Below are positions 17,868 through 26,635 of a stretch of 43,597 bases of DNA, piece by piece (the first letter of the stretch is position 1; every line of letters begins with the position of its first letter). The DNA is taken from NCBI RefSeq assembly GCF_029870285.1, contig NZ_JACSYA010000038.1, positions 1-43,597 of the forward strand, read 5' to 3'. This DNA comes from Delftia sp. PS-11. GTDB taxonomy: Bacteria; Pseudomonadota; Gammaproteobacteria; Burkholderiales; Burkholderiaceae_C. Below the pieces are notes generated by a model, which had not been told where the DNA came from, did not search any database, and was given only the letters and a program-made list of their open reading frames with translations. The position numbers and the translations under genes were made by a program.

Positions 17868-18695
17868 TCAGCGCGCCGGGAAAGACGACGCATCCACCAG
17901 ATCCCGGTACGCATGCCAGCTGGCATGCCCCAGCAGGGGCATGACGGCCACAAGCCCCAGCAGCCAGCTGCCCAGGCCCAGCAAGGTCAACAATACAATC
18001 AGTGCGGCCCACAGCGCCATCGACGCAGGGTTGGCCAGCACGGCAGACCAACTGGTCAGCACAGCCTGGCGCACCGTCACCCGCCTGTCCAGCATCAGCG
18101 GCATAGCCACCACGCTGGACGCAAAAATAGGCGCTGCCAGAAAACTGCCCAGCGCCAGCCACATCGCAAACAGCTGCCCGTCGTGCGCGAGCACAACGTG
18201 CTGCATGAAATCCGCCGGTGTCGCAATGCGCACAGGCGACAGCACCGTGATCAGCGAAGCCGACACCAGCACCCAGCCCGTGGCCGCCAGCGACAGCAGC
18301 AGGCCGAACTGCACCAGGCACCAGTAACCACCCTGGCTGCCCGGCGCATGGCAGCTTTGCCAGCGCGTCCAGGTGCGGCGCACCAGGGACAGGTCGGCGC
18401 CCTCGCCGCGCTCCAGCGCCCGGCTGATCGCGTACAGGCTGGTTGCCACCACCGGACCGACCATCAAAAAGCCCGACAACGCGCCAGCCATCAGCCAGAA
18501 GCGATTGTGCCCCACTGCCAGAATTGTCAACCCGATCAGGGTCAAGACTAGGCCATGCGCCAGGCTCAGCCAGGGTGCCCTGGCCATGTCACGCGCACCG
18601 CGCACCAGCCAGCCGAAGGGCTGTTGCCAGCCGATGTCGCGCACGGCAGGCAGGACGGGGGGATGAAAGAAGTCGGTGCAGTGGCTGGTTGGCAT
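17868..18695 (-). CDS. polytopic membrane protein, DUF2189 family
   Basis: This is a 275-residue integral membrane protein with about six hydrophobic segments. The opening pattern PFGWLVRGARDMARAPWLSLAHG matches the DUF2189 family, whose signature is a Gly-x-x-Asp-x-x-x-x-Pro-x-x-Ser-x-x-x-Gly run before the first helix. No catalytic motif was seen and its function is unknown. Some family members sit near cytochrome oxidase genes, which is not the case here. Its stop lies 41 bases before the small DUF2788 gene, and the HAD hydrolase gene upstream is on the same strand with a 21-base gap, so the three may form one operon. Confidence 0.85.
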   Translation of the reverse strand: MPTSHCTDFFHPPVLPAVRDIGWQQPFGWLVRGARDMARAPWLSLAHGLVLTLIGLTILAVGHNRFWLMAGALSGFLMVGPVVATSLYAISRALERGEGADLSLVRRTWTRWQSCHAPGSQGGYWCLVQFGLLLSLAATGWVLVSASLITVLSPVRIATPADFMQHVVLAHDGQLFAMWLALGSFLAAPIFASSVVAMPLMLDRRVTVRQAVLTSWSAVLANPASMALWAALIVLLTLLGLGSWLLGLVAVMPLLGHASWHAYRDLVDASSFPAR

Positions 18696-18716
18696 GGCGT
18701 GGCATCGCGTGCAGGG

Positions 18717-19466
18717 TCAGCTGTCAGCCAGCCCCTGGCACAACTGCGCGAGGCTGGCCACCGTCACGTGGGGCTCGGGCCCCTCGTGAGTCCATGCTAC
18801 CCCTGTACGGTTGAGCCAGACTGCGTGCATACCCGCATCCATGGCACCGCGCGCATCCAGCCGCGCATCGTCGCCGATGTGCAGCACCTCATGGGGAGCC
18901 ACGCCCGCAGCGGCTGCCGCGGCATGGAAAAACCGCGCATCGGGCTTGGCCATGCCGGCCTTGGTGGCACTCAGCGCCGCATGGAAATGCGCGCCGATGC
19001 CCACCACATGCACACTGGCATTGCCGTTGCTGAGCGCCACCACGGGCCAGCGCGCGGCCAGGAACTGCAGCGCAGGCAGCGCATCCTCGTACAGGTCCAC
19101 GCGCTGGCGCTCGGCGAAGAACACATCGAACGCGGGCTCTGCCAGTGAGTCATCGTCGCCATGGCGCTGCAGCGCCCGCCGGATGGACTCGCGGCGCAGG
19201 CCGCTCAGGTCATGGGCCAGGTCAGGGCGGTCGCGCTCGACCTGCACACGGATGGCGCGCACGGCGGCCACATCGCGCAGTGCCGCCGCCGTGGCCGGTG
19301 CGTGCACATGCAGCCAGTCGAGCAGCACCTGCTCTGCGCGCGAAATCGCCGGCCACACAGGCCACAGCGTATCGTCAAGGTCGATGGAGATGGCGCGGAT
19401 GGCGCCGCTGCGGCGCAACTGCTGCAGCCGGGCATGCGCCGTATCGGTAGAAAGGGATTGGGGCAT
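18717..19466 (-). CDS. HAD-superfamily hydrolase (subfamily IA)
   Basis: This is a phosphatase-like HAD enzyme of 249 residues. All four motifs are present: motif I SIDLDDTLWP with nucleophile D29 and acid/base D31, motif II VALSNGNA, the motif III lysine in KAGMAKPDARFF, and motif IV LHIGDDARLDARGAMDAGM. A helical cap lies between motifs I and II. The start at 19466 (MPQSLSTDT) was chosen over an 87-base longer frame that runs into the divergent hemH promoter. The substrate is unknown; the family includes sugar-phosphate and nucleotide phosphatases. It is divergent from hemH. Confidence 0.93.
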   Translation of the reverse strand: MPQSLSTDTAHARLQQLRRSGAIRAISIDLDDTLWPVWPAISRAEQVLLDWLHVHAPATAAALRDVAAVRAIRVQVERDRPDLAHDLSGLRRESIRRALQRHGDDDSLAEPAFDVFFAERQRVDLYEDALPALQFLAARWPVVALSNGNASVHVVGIGAHFHAALSATKAGMAKPDARFFHAAAAAAGVAPHEVLHIGDDARLDARGAMDAGMHAVWLNRTGVAWTHEGPEPHVTVASLAQLCQGLADS

Positions 19467-19551
19467 GACCTGAGCATAGCGAAGGCACCCAGCCCAGGGG
19501 TATGGCGGGTCTTGCTGCCGGCAGGGCTGCGAACTGCCACAATCGGTGCCC

Positions 19552-20649
19552 ATGCCATCCCGCTTCGCGCCAGAACCCCCCTTCCGCCACGATCAACCCC
19601 AGCGCACTGCCGTACTGCTGTGCAATCTCGGCACCCCCGACGCGCCCACCGCACCCGCCGTGCGCCGCTACCTGGCCCAGTTCCTGGGCGATGACCGCGT
19701 GGTCGAGATCCCCAGGATCGCCTGGTGGCCGATCCTGCACGGCATCATCCTGCGCACCCGCCCCGCCAAATCGGCCGCCAAGTACGCCACTGTCTGGCAC
19801 GAGAAGGACGGCTCGCCGCTGCAGCACTGGAGCGCGCGCCAGGCACTGCTGCTGCGCGGCTGGCTGGGCGAGGCCGGCCACCATGTGCTGGTGCGCCACG
19901 CCATGCGCTACGGCAATCCATCCATCCCCGATACGCTGGATGCGCTCAAGGCCGAAGGCGCGACGCGCATCCTCATCCTGCCGCTGTACCCCCAGTACTC
20001 GGGCACGACCACGGCCAGTGTGTTCGATGCCGTCTACGACTGGGGCCGTACCCAGCGCCATATCCCCGAGCTGCGCTTCGTCAACCGCTACCACGATGAC
20101 CCGGCCTACATCGACGCCCTGGCCCAGCGCGTCGAAGCCCACTGGCGTGGCAACGGGCGCGGCGAGAAGCTGGTCATGAGCTTTCATGGCGTGCCAGAGC
20201 GCACGCTGCACCTGGGCGACCCCTACCACTGCGAATCGCGCAAGACTGCTCGCCTGCTGGCCGAGCGCCTGGGGCTGCCGCAGTCGCAATACATGGTGAC
20301 CTTTCAGTCGCGCTTCGGCAAGGCCAAATGGCTGGAGCCCTATACCGAGCCCTCGCTGATCGAGCTGGCGCGCAGCGGCACCAAGCGCGTGGATGTGGTC
20401 TGCCCCGGCTTCACCAGCGACTGCCTGGAAACGCTGGAAGAAATCAGCCAGGAAGCGCGCGAGGCCTTTTTGCACGCGGGCGGCGAGCAGTTCGAGTACA
20501 TCGCCTGCCTCAACGACAGCGCCTCCTGGATCACGGCACTGAGCGGCATCGCCCAGCGGCACCTGCAGGGCTGGCCCACGCAAAAGGCGCCACAAGACCA
20601 GTTGCAGGCCAGCCTGGAGCGCGCCAAGGCCGCAGGCGCGCAGCGCTGA
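19552..20649 (+). CDS. hemH: ferrochelatase
   Basis: Ferrochelatase inserts ferrous iron into protoporphyrin IX, the last step of haem synthesis. It has 365 residues. It begins with TAVLLCNLGTPDAPTAPAVRRYLAQFL. The metal-binding histidine is in MSFHGVPERTLHLGDPYHCE. The product-side motifs are TFQSRFGKAKWLEPYT and CPGFTSDCLETLEEI. An ATG at 19552 was used; a GTG six bases upstream is also possible. It is divergent from the HAD hydrolase, with about 85 bases between them, and converges on the DedA-rhodanese gene. Confidence 0.97.
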   Translation: MPSRFAPEPPFRHDQPQRTAVLLCNLGTPDAPTAPAVRRYLAQFLGDDRVVEIPRIAWWPILHGIILRTRPAKSAAKYATVWHEKDGSPLQHWSARQALLLRGWLGEAGHHVLVRHAMRYGNPSIPDTLDALKAEGATRILILPLYPQYSGTTTASVFDAVYDWGRTQRHIPELRFVNRYHDDPAYIDALAQRVEAHWRGNGRGEKLVMSFHGVPERTLHLGDPYHCESRKTARLLAERLGLPQSQYMVTFQSRFGKAKWLEPYTEPSLIELARSGTKRVDVVCPGFTSDCLETLEEISQEAREAFLHAGGEQFEYIACLNDSASWITALSGIAQRHLQGWPTQKAPQDQLQASLERAKAAGAQR

Positions 20650-20690
20650 AGCACGGCAGGCGAGCGCGCCCGGCCCCCAAGGCAGACGGG

Positions 20691-21680
20691 TCAGGGCACG
20701 CTCGGCGCTGGCGCATCCTGCGCAGCCGCCGGCAGCGGCGCGGATGCCACATCAAAGCCAGCGGCCTGCCAAGCCTTGAGGCCCCCGACCAGAGGCCGCA
20801 CGTTGGCAAATCCCACACGCTGCAGTTGACGGGCCAGCCGCGCGGCCGAAATCTCGTTGGGACAGTCGCAATAAATCACCAGTCCATGGGGGTGGGCATG
20901 CTGGGGCAGCAAATGGGCATGCGGCTCATCGGCACAGCGCGGACGCAGTTCCCAGGACTGGGCGCCGGGAATATGGCCCTCGCGGTACTGCGGCAGGGCG
21001 CGCACATCGATCAGCGTGGGCTGCACGCCCTGGGCATGCAGGCCCGCCAGTTCCCGCACCGAAATGCGCGGCATGCGCAGCGAGCGCACCATGCGGTGGC
21101 GCTGCCACCATTTGCGCAGGATGAACAGCCCCAGCGACACCACCAGCAGCAGCAGGCCCCACTGGCCCAGCGCCGTGAGCACGCCCAGCAGATCCTCCAC
21201 CGTGGAACTGAACAAAGAGCCCAGGTAGACGGCGGACCCCACCCAGACCAGCGCACCCAGCCCGTCATAGAGCACGAAGCTGCGCAGCGGCGTGCCCATG
21301 ACGCCGGCCAGCGCGCTGGCAATCGAGGCAAAGCCCGGCACGAACTTGGCGATCAGCAGCGACCTCGCACCCCAGCGTCCATAGACCGTCTCGGTCTGGC
21401 GGATACAGGCATCGGGCGACAGCGAGATGCGGCAGATGCGCCCCAGCACGCGGTGGCCATAGGCCTTGCCAGCCTGGTACCACAGCACATCGGCCACCAG
21501 CGCCGCGCCCACGGCCACGGCCACCAGCCACAGGCAGCGCACCCAGTCACTGCCCTCAAGCGCTCCCGTCACCACCAGCACCGGATAGGCCGGAATCGGC
21601 GCACCCAGCTGCTCGATGAACACATTGAGAAAAACGATGCCGAAGCCGTATTCACGGATCAGATCCACCAGAAAACCCAT
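20691..21680 (-). CDS. DedA-family membrane protein fused to a rhodanese domain
   Basis: This 329-residue protein joins two domains. Residues 1 to about 190 form a DedA/VTT (SNARE-associated) membrane domain, with the re-entrant motif EQLGAPIPAYPVLVVTGAL and the conserved FVPGFASIASALAGVMG. DedA proteins are linked to lipid scrambling/undecaprenyl-phosphate recycling and proton-dependent membrane homeostasis. From about residue 203 a rhodanese domain follows (ISVRELAGL, LIDVRALPQYREGHIPGA), with the predicted catalytic Cys271 in VIYCDCPNE. A basic linker after the last helix should place the rhodanese domain in the cytoplasm. The start at 21680 was chosen because GGAG lies upstream and the family begins MGFLVDLI. 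Confidence 0.92.
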   Translation of the reverse strand: MGFLVDLIREYGFGIVFLNVFIEQLGAPIPAYPVLVVTGALEGSDWVRCLWLVAVAVGAALVADVLWYQAGKAYGHRVLGRICRISLSPDACIRQTETVYGRWGARSLLIAKFVPGFASIASALAGVMGTPLRSFVLYDGLGALVWVGSAVYLGSLFSSTVEDLLGVLTALGQWGLLLLVVSLGLFILRKWWQRHRMVRSLRMPRISVRELAGLHAQGVQPTLIDVRALPQYREGHIPGAQSWELRPRCADEPHAHLLPQHAHPHGLVIYCDCPNEISAARLARQLQRVGFANVRPLVGGLKAWQAAGFDVASAPLPAAAQDAPAPSVP

Positions 21681-21788
21681 AGGAGGCTCCCCTGCCCAGC
21701 CGGTGCCCGCGCCTGACGGCCAGGCAAGGCCACACCCTGCGCACATGCTAGCGCGGCGTCAGCATCCGCGCCCGGCCGGGGTTGATGC

Positions 21789-22691
21789 TCAGCCCCGGCG
21801 CAGATGCTGCGCCACCCATTGCCAGTGCGCAGCCACGTTGAGTGCGGGCGCATGGCCACAGCCGGGCACTTCCTGCCAATGCAGCAGCCCCCTGGCTCCG
21901 GGACCGCGCGTGGTCATCTGCTGCGCCACTTCGCCCAGCACCAGATCGGACGCCACGCCGCGCAGCAGCAGCACCGGGATCTGCAGCGCATCGTAATGCG
22001 GCCAGATGCCGTAATCGTCGTCATGGGCCGTGAACTGCTCGATCATGGCCGGGTCGTAATGTGGCGTCACACGGCCATCGGGCAGGCGGCGCACGCTGGT
22101 CTCGGTAAGCTTGCGCCATTCGTCATCGCCCAGCCAGCCATAGGGCCGGTAGGCCTGCCGGAAAAAAGCCTCCAGCTCGCCCACGGTATCGAAAGCCGGC
22201 GGCTGGCCCGCATAGGCCTTGATGCGCTCCAGTGCCGCAGCGGCCAGCTCGGGCGCATTGTCATTGAGCACCAGCGTGGCGATGCGCTCGCGCAGCGAAG
22301 GCTCGAACAGGCCCGATGCGCAGACCGTACCGATGGCCCCGCCCATGGATGTGCCCACCCAGTGCACGCGCTGCAGCTCCAGCGCATCGAACAGCTCGCG
22401 CGCGATGCGGGCATAAAAACGCAGCCGGTACTCCTCGCGCGGCGCACGGCTCCACTGGCTCAGGCCCCGGCCCAGCGTGTCGGGGCAGATCACGCGCCAG
22501 CCCTGGCCGGCCAGAAACTGCGCCAGCGCGTCCATATCGCGCCCCGTGCGTGCCAGGCCATGCCAGGCGATGACCGTGCCTGCCGGTGCCACGCCGGGCA
22601 CAGGCTGCCAGTCCATGTAGTGGATCTCGTAGCCCGCGCATTGCGCGTAGCAGGAGGCAGGAAAAACGGTGGCGCAGGCGCTGGAAGACAT
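21789..22691 (-). CDS. alpha/beta hydrolase
   Basis: This is an alpha/beta-fold hydrolase of 300 residues, with nucleophile S115 in GTSMGG, an oxyanion-side HG in IAWHGLARTGRD near residue 44, and a C-terminal catalytic His in EVPGCGHAPALN. A cap region lies between strands 6 and 7. The fold suggests esterase or C-C bond hydrolase activity. The next gene downstream on the minus strand (DedA-rhodanese) is about 108 bases away, and the 3-hydroxybutyrate oligomer hydrolase upstream is 67 bases away, so a shared transcript is possible. The substrate is unknown. Confidence 0.9.
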   Translation of the reverse strand: MSSSACATVFPASCYAQCAGYEIHYMDWQPVPGVAPAGTVIAWHGLARTGRDMDALAQFLAGQGWRVICPDTLGRGLSQWSRAPREEYRLRFYARIARELFDALELQRVHWVGTSMGGAIGTVCASGLFEPSLRERIATLVLNDNAPELAAAALERIKAYAGQPPAFDTVGELEAFFRQAYRPYGWLGDDEWRKLTETSVRRLPDGRVTPHYDPAMIEQFTAHDDDYGIWPHYDALQIPVLLLRGVASDLVLGEVAQQMTTRGPGARGLLHWQEVPGCGHAPALNVAAHWQWVAQHLRRG

Positions 22692-22758
22692 GGCAGCAAT
22701 CTCTATGCAAGCGCGCCGGTTGCCGCAGCAGCCGGCGCATGGGGAGCCTGTAGCAGGC

Positions 22759-24963
22759 TCAGTTGGGAATACGGATCAGGCCGTCACCCACCTCGATGGC
22801 ATTGGCCGGCGCCGGACTGACCACGAATGGCGGCACCTGGGCCGCCGTGATGGCGGGTGCCGCCCCCGGCAGGCCGCCACGCGGCATGGTGCGCACCACC
22901 TGGCTGGCAGGCAGGCTGGCGCCGCTGCGCAGATGGGCGTACATGGCATCCATGGCCTGGTTGAAGTACGGATGCAGCGGCACAAAGCGCGCATCGAACC
23001 CCGAAAGAGGCAGGAAGGCATCGAAGTGCTGGGCATTGAGCACTTCGATATAGCGCAGACGCGTAGCCGCCCCATCCAGTGTGCGGTTCAGTGCAGTGTA
23101 CGCACGCGCATTGTGGTTGACGGGCACCAGCGCATCGCTGCGGCCAGCCACGATGATGGCCGGCTTGCCACCCAGCCGGGCGCTGTGCAGCACCTCGGCA
23201 ATGCCTGCTCGCACGGCATCGCTCTGCGCGCGCGTGGGCACACTGGCATCCGTGAGGGCCTGGCCCGTCACCGGATCGGTGCCCGTGACCAGCGCATGCT
23301 GGCACAGCGCATTGTCCAGCCCCAGGTCGGCCGTGCGCGTCGAAGGCGATACGGCGAACTGCCAGGCCTTGGCACCGCCCACGGAGTCGTTATAGACCAC
23401 GGTGGCTGGCGTGCCGTTGGCGGTGCCATTGGCCGTGGCAAAACTCTGGGCCAGCGCGCCAGCAGTGGCGGGCACCACATCGCCCGTGGCGCTGACAGCA
23501 GCAAAACTGGCACCGCACAGGTTGGCATCGGCGCCAAAGCGCCCATAGGCCATGGTGTACATGGCTGACAGGATGGGGCCATTGCCCAGCCCGTAATGGG
23601 CGTTGTGCATACGGTCGTTATCGCGCGTCCAGCCATAGCCGCGCAGCTTGTCCAGCGCGCTGGCTGCGCGCTCGGCCGTGGTCGCCCCCGAAAGCAGTCC
23701 CTTGGCTGCCAGCGCCGTGCAGCGCGCCTCTGCGCGCGCGCCCATGGACACCAGGCCCATGTAGTTGAAGACCGAAGGCTCGGCCAGCGCCGCGTCGGCC
23801 GCCAGCGCCGCACAGGGCTGATAAATGTTGCCAAAGGTCGTGTACTCGGCCAGCGTGCGGCCGGCATTCGCCACGGGCACACCGTCCACTCTGATGGCAT
23901 AGCCCTGGCGCGTGGGCATCTCGGTCACGGGCTCAGAGGCGACCACGCCGTCGATCAGGCCCGAGCCATCCTGCTCGGCCGCACGCAGCACGGCAGCGCC
24001 GCCGTTGGAGGCAGAGCCTCCGATCACCAGCGTATTGCCGGGCGTGAACGGCACGGGATCCAGCGTGGTGCCATACCGCGCATTGAGCACGTACAGCGCA
24101 TAGCGGGCCGCCGCCAGCGTATCGTTGCCCCAGTCCTTTTCAGGGTTCTGCTGGGAATGCGCATGCTTGATGGCGATGCGGCTGGGAAAAGCTGCGTTGT
24201 AGGCAGCGCGCGCGGCATCGGTCAGCCGCGCCGAGAAAAACGACAGGCTGCCCGCGGCCGTGCGCGTGGCGCGCGTGCCATCGAGCCGGTTGACCGTGTC
24301 ATCGCTCAGGTTGTGCAGGCCCACGCCCTTGCCGGCATCGGTCAACGCCACAGCGCAGCCCTTTTTCAGACCCCACTCGCCCGCCGTGCCCATCGCGCCA
24401 TAGACGCCACGCGATCCCGAGGACGGGCCCAGTACGATGCAAGGCTGGCTGCGGTCGAAACTGTCCGGCACCTGCACCGCCACCATGGTCTGCTTGCGGC
24501 CTGAGCCATCATCGAGCACCGCCAGATACTCCCGCCCCGGGATCAGCCCCTCGCCCGTGGTGACCTGGCCTGTGGCCGTCACATTCGGGCCGTACAGCGT
24601 GCCATAGCCCCCGCCAGCGCTGGGGTCCAGGATGCCACGGTAGTTGGAATACAGCGCATTGCGCCGCAGCTCGGCCGCCGTCGGATTGGCAGGGTCCGCA
24701 TAGGCAGGTGCCGCCGCCGCGCCCAGCCCTGTCTTGCCCAGGCCAGCCGTCAGCAGGTCCTGGCTGGCCGCCGTGGTGCCCGGGCCCGGCGAGGTCGCCG
24801 GGTACAGGGTGCTGCCCAGTTCCGTGAAACCCTTGGGCAGGTCGTTGGTGGGCAGGCTGTCATTGCCTGCGCAGGCCGCCAGCGCAGCGCTGGCAAGTGC
24901 CGTCGCCGCCCATCGCCACGGTCTCCGCCCATCCATGGGAGGGTTGTCTTCACGCTGGTACAT
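22759..24963 (-). CDS. D-(-)-3-hydroxybutyrate oligomer hydrolase, probable lipoprotein
   Basis: It hydrolyses 3-hydroxybutyrate oligomers, products of polyhydroxybutyrate depolymerisation (EC 3.1.1.22). It has 734 residues. The family phrase QDLLTAGLGKTGLGAA is present, and the likely nucleophile loop is LVIGGSASNGGAAVLRAAEQDG. The late motif is AIIVAGRSDALVPVNHNARAY. The N terminus has a signal ending LAAC with Cys31, suggesting lipid anchoring and an extracytoplasmic site. AAGGAGACAGGC precedes the ATG at 24963; the longer frame to 25224 was rejected. It is divergent from an AraC-type regulator gene. Confidence 0.9.
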   Translation of the reverse strand: MYQREDNPPMDGRRPWRWAATALASAALAACAGNDSLPTNDLPKGFTELGSTLYPATSPGPGTTAASQDLLTAGLGKTGLGAAAAPAYADPANPTAAELRRNALYSNYRGILDPSAGGGYGTLYGPNVTATGQVTTGEGLIPGREYLAVLDDGSGRKQTMVAVQVPDSFDRSQPCIVLGPSSGSRGVYGAMGTAGEWGLKKGCAVALTDAGKGVGLHNLSDDTVNRLDGTRATRTAAGSLSFFSARLTDAARAAYNAAFPSRIAIKHAHSQQNPEKDWGNDTLAAARYALYVLNARYGTTLDPVPFTPGNTLVIGGSASNGGAAVLRAAEQDGSGLIDGVVASEPVTEMPTRQGYAIRVDGVPVANAGRTLAEYTTFGNIYQPCAALAADAALAEPSVFNYMGLVSMGARAEARCTALAAKGLLSGATTAERAASALDKLRGYGWTRDNDRMHNAHYGLGNGPILSAMYTMAYGRFGADANLCGASFAAVSATGDVVPATAGALAQSFATANGTANGTPATVVYNDSVGGAKAWQFAVSPSTRTADLGLDNALCQHALVTGTDPVTGQALTDASVPTRAQSDAVRAGIAEVLHSARLGGKPAIIVAGRSDALVPVNHNARAYTALNRTLDGAATRLRYIEVLNAQHFDAFLPLSGFDARFVPLHPYFNQAMDAMYAHLRSGASLPASQVVRTMPRGGLPGAAPAITAAQVPPFVVSPAPANAIEVGDGLIRIPN

Positions 24964-25422
24964 GCCTGTCTCCTTATATGTCTCAGATCGTTCAAACTTC
25001 AGCGGCCAGGGCAATGGGGCCGGCCCTGACCGCTGAACGGGTTGACGCACCGCTGTGCAAGCTGTGCCTGCCTGGGCTGGCAGCTTGGGACATAGGCCCG
25101 CTGCTTTGTTCAAGGCGACATGCATGGTATGTGTGCCAGCACGGCCAGAGCAAGAGCATCGCCATCTCCATGCAGAGGCACCAGATTGCGCAGCCTCTCC
25201 CTGATCACCCCTCACAACAGACACAGACGGTGCATGATTTATGCTGAACAGCAGGCAAAGACACCTGGGAAAACGCTAATATGCAGTGGCAGGCCAGCCC
25301 ATAGTGTTTTGGCTTGAGGCGGCACTGCCGCGCAGCGCAAAACTGGCCGATGGCATGAGCCTCTTGCATGCCGACAGGGGCAATGGCGCGTCACAGACAA
25401 TGCTTTTGCACAGACCCTTGCC
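24964..25422. other. 459-base divergent intergenic region
   Basis: The region lies between the oligomer hydrolase (minus) and the AraC regulator (plus). No gene with recognisable content was seen. The only structure noted is an inverted repeat GGCATG/CATGCC (25352-25372, 9-base spacer), 50 bases before the regulator start. It could be part of the control region. No clear -35/-10 pair was identified. Confidence 0.45.
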
Positions 25423-26484
25423 ATGCAACACCCAGCCACCGCCCTTCCGTCCACCACCTTCACCACCAGCCAGGTAGCAGGGGCGGACCGCTTTGATGCC
25501 TGGCGCAGCAGTGTGTCCGTTCTGTTCGATGCCACGCCGGTGGCGCCGGATGCGCCGCTGCAGGATTTCCAGGCGACAGTGCACGCTGTCCACCTGGGCC
25601 AGTTGCTGCTGGGCGATCTGCACTTTGGCGCACAGCGGTTTTCACGCGACGACACACGCGTGGCACACGATGGCCTGGAACATTATCTGGTCCAGTGGTA
25701 CCGCAGCGGGGGCTTTACGGGCAGGCATGGCGATGACAATGAACTGAACGTGCAGGCGGGCGATGTGGTGGTTTTCGACATGGCGCGCACACAGCATACG
25801 GTAGCGCAGGGCTCACATGTGCTGTCGCTGATAGTGCCGCGCAAGCTGGGCGATGCTGCATTCGGCAGTGCTGGCATGGCACCGCATGGCACCGTGCTGT
25901 CCGGGACAAGCGTTTTCGGAGGACTGCTGGCCGACCACCTGGACTCCGTTTACCGCCGGCTGCCATCCATTGGCGTGGAGCAGGCAGATGACGTCGTGCA
26001 TGCCACCCTGCAGATGCTGGCCGCCTGCCTGCGCCCGAGCATGCGCACCCTGGCGCAGGCCCAGGGTGAAATGCAGGCAGTCACACTAGAGCGCATCCAG
26101 CGCCACATCGCACTGCATCTGGGCACGCCCCTGACGCCTGAAACCCTGTCACAGGCGTTCGGTATCTCGCGCTACCGGCTGTACCAACTGTTCGAGCCGC
26201 TGGGCGGTGTGGTGCGCTATGTGCAGCAGCGCCGCCTGCAGCGGGCCTTCCAGGCGCTGTCCACGCCCGCTTACCGGCGCCTGCGCGTGGCCGACGTGGC
26301 TGCGCGCCTGGGCTTCACGAGCGAGGCGCATTTCAGCCGGGCCTTCCGTGCCACCTTCGGCTACACGCCCAGCGATGTCCGTGCAATGTCCGAATCCGCA
26401 CGCGAAGGTCACCATGCGGCGCCCGTGCACATCACGCCCGCTTCGGTGGAGTACGCCGACTGGCTGCTGGGCCTGATGGCCTGA
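25423..26484 (+). CDS. AraC-family transcriptional regulator
   Basis: This is a 353-residue regulator with an N-terminal cupin-like sensing domain (about residues 20-200; GDVVVFDMARTQHTVAQGSH) and a C-terminal two-helix-turn-helix domain (about 225-330). The first helix-turn-helix is LTPETLSQAFGISRYRLYQLFEPLGGVVRYVQQRRL, and the second is RVADVAARLGFTSEAHFSRAFRATFGYTPSDVR, an excellent match to the AraC signature. It is divergent from the 3-hydroxybutyrate oligomer hydrolase and lies directly upstream of the sulfotransferase. Direct repeats right after its stop codon (26488-26526) may be its own binding sites. The inducer is unknown. Confidence 0.94.
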   Translation: MQHPATALPSTTFTTSQVAGADRFDAWRSSVSVLFDATPVAPDAPLQDFQATVHAVHLGQLLLGDLHFGAQRFSRDDTRVAHDGLEHYLVQWYRSGGFTGRHGDDNELNVQAGDVVVFDMARTQHTVAQGSHVLSLIVPRKLGDAAFGSAGMAPHGTVLSGTSVFGGLLADHLDSVYRRLPSIGVEQADDVVHATLQMLAACLRPSMRTLAQAQGEMQAVTLERIQRHIALHLGTPLTPETLSQAFGISRYRLYQLFEPLGGVVRYVQQRRLQRAFQALSTPAYRRLRVADVAARLGFTSEAHFSRAFRATFGYTPSDVRAMSESAREGHHAAPVHITPASVEYADWLLGLMA

Positions 26485-26487
26485 GCG

Positions 26488-26526
26488 TCAAACGCTCAGT
26501 CAAGAAAGCATCAAACGCTCAGTCAA
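26488..26526. repeat. two perfect 16-bp direct repeats before the sulfotransferase gene
   Basis: TCAAACGCTCAGTCAA occurs at 26488-26503 and again at 26511-26526, with starts 23 bases apart (about two helical turns). The first copy also forms a perfect inverted repeat with the preceding AraC stop codon: TGAGCGT, CAA, ACGCTCA (26482-26498). Tandem direct sites with two-turn spacing are the usual layout of AraC-family binding sites. The role is inferred. Confidence 0.8.
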
Positions 26527-26635
26527 ATCGCAACGGGCCTGCGCCCACATAATTGGGAAAACATGCGCTCACGAGCGCCATTTGCCAGATGGCCAGCGCA
26601 GCCATGGCAAGCCGTCCCCAAGCGAAAGACTGACC

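Noticed and set aside
26582..26635. upstream TTG start for the sulfotransferase
   Set aside because: It is a rare codon without a ribosome site, and the extension does not resemble family N termini; the GTG at 26636 fits better.
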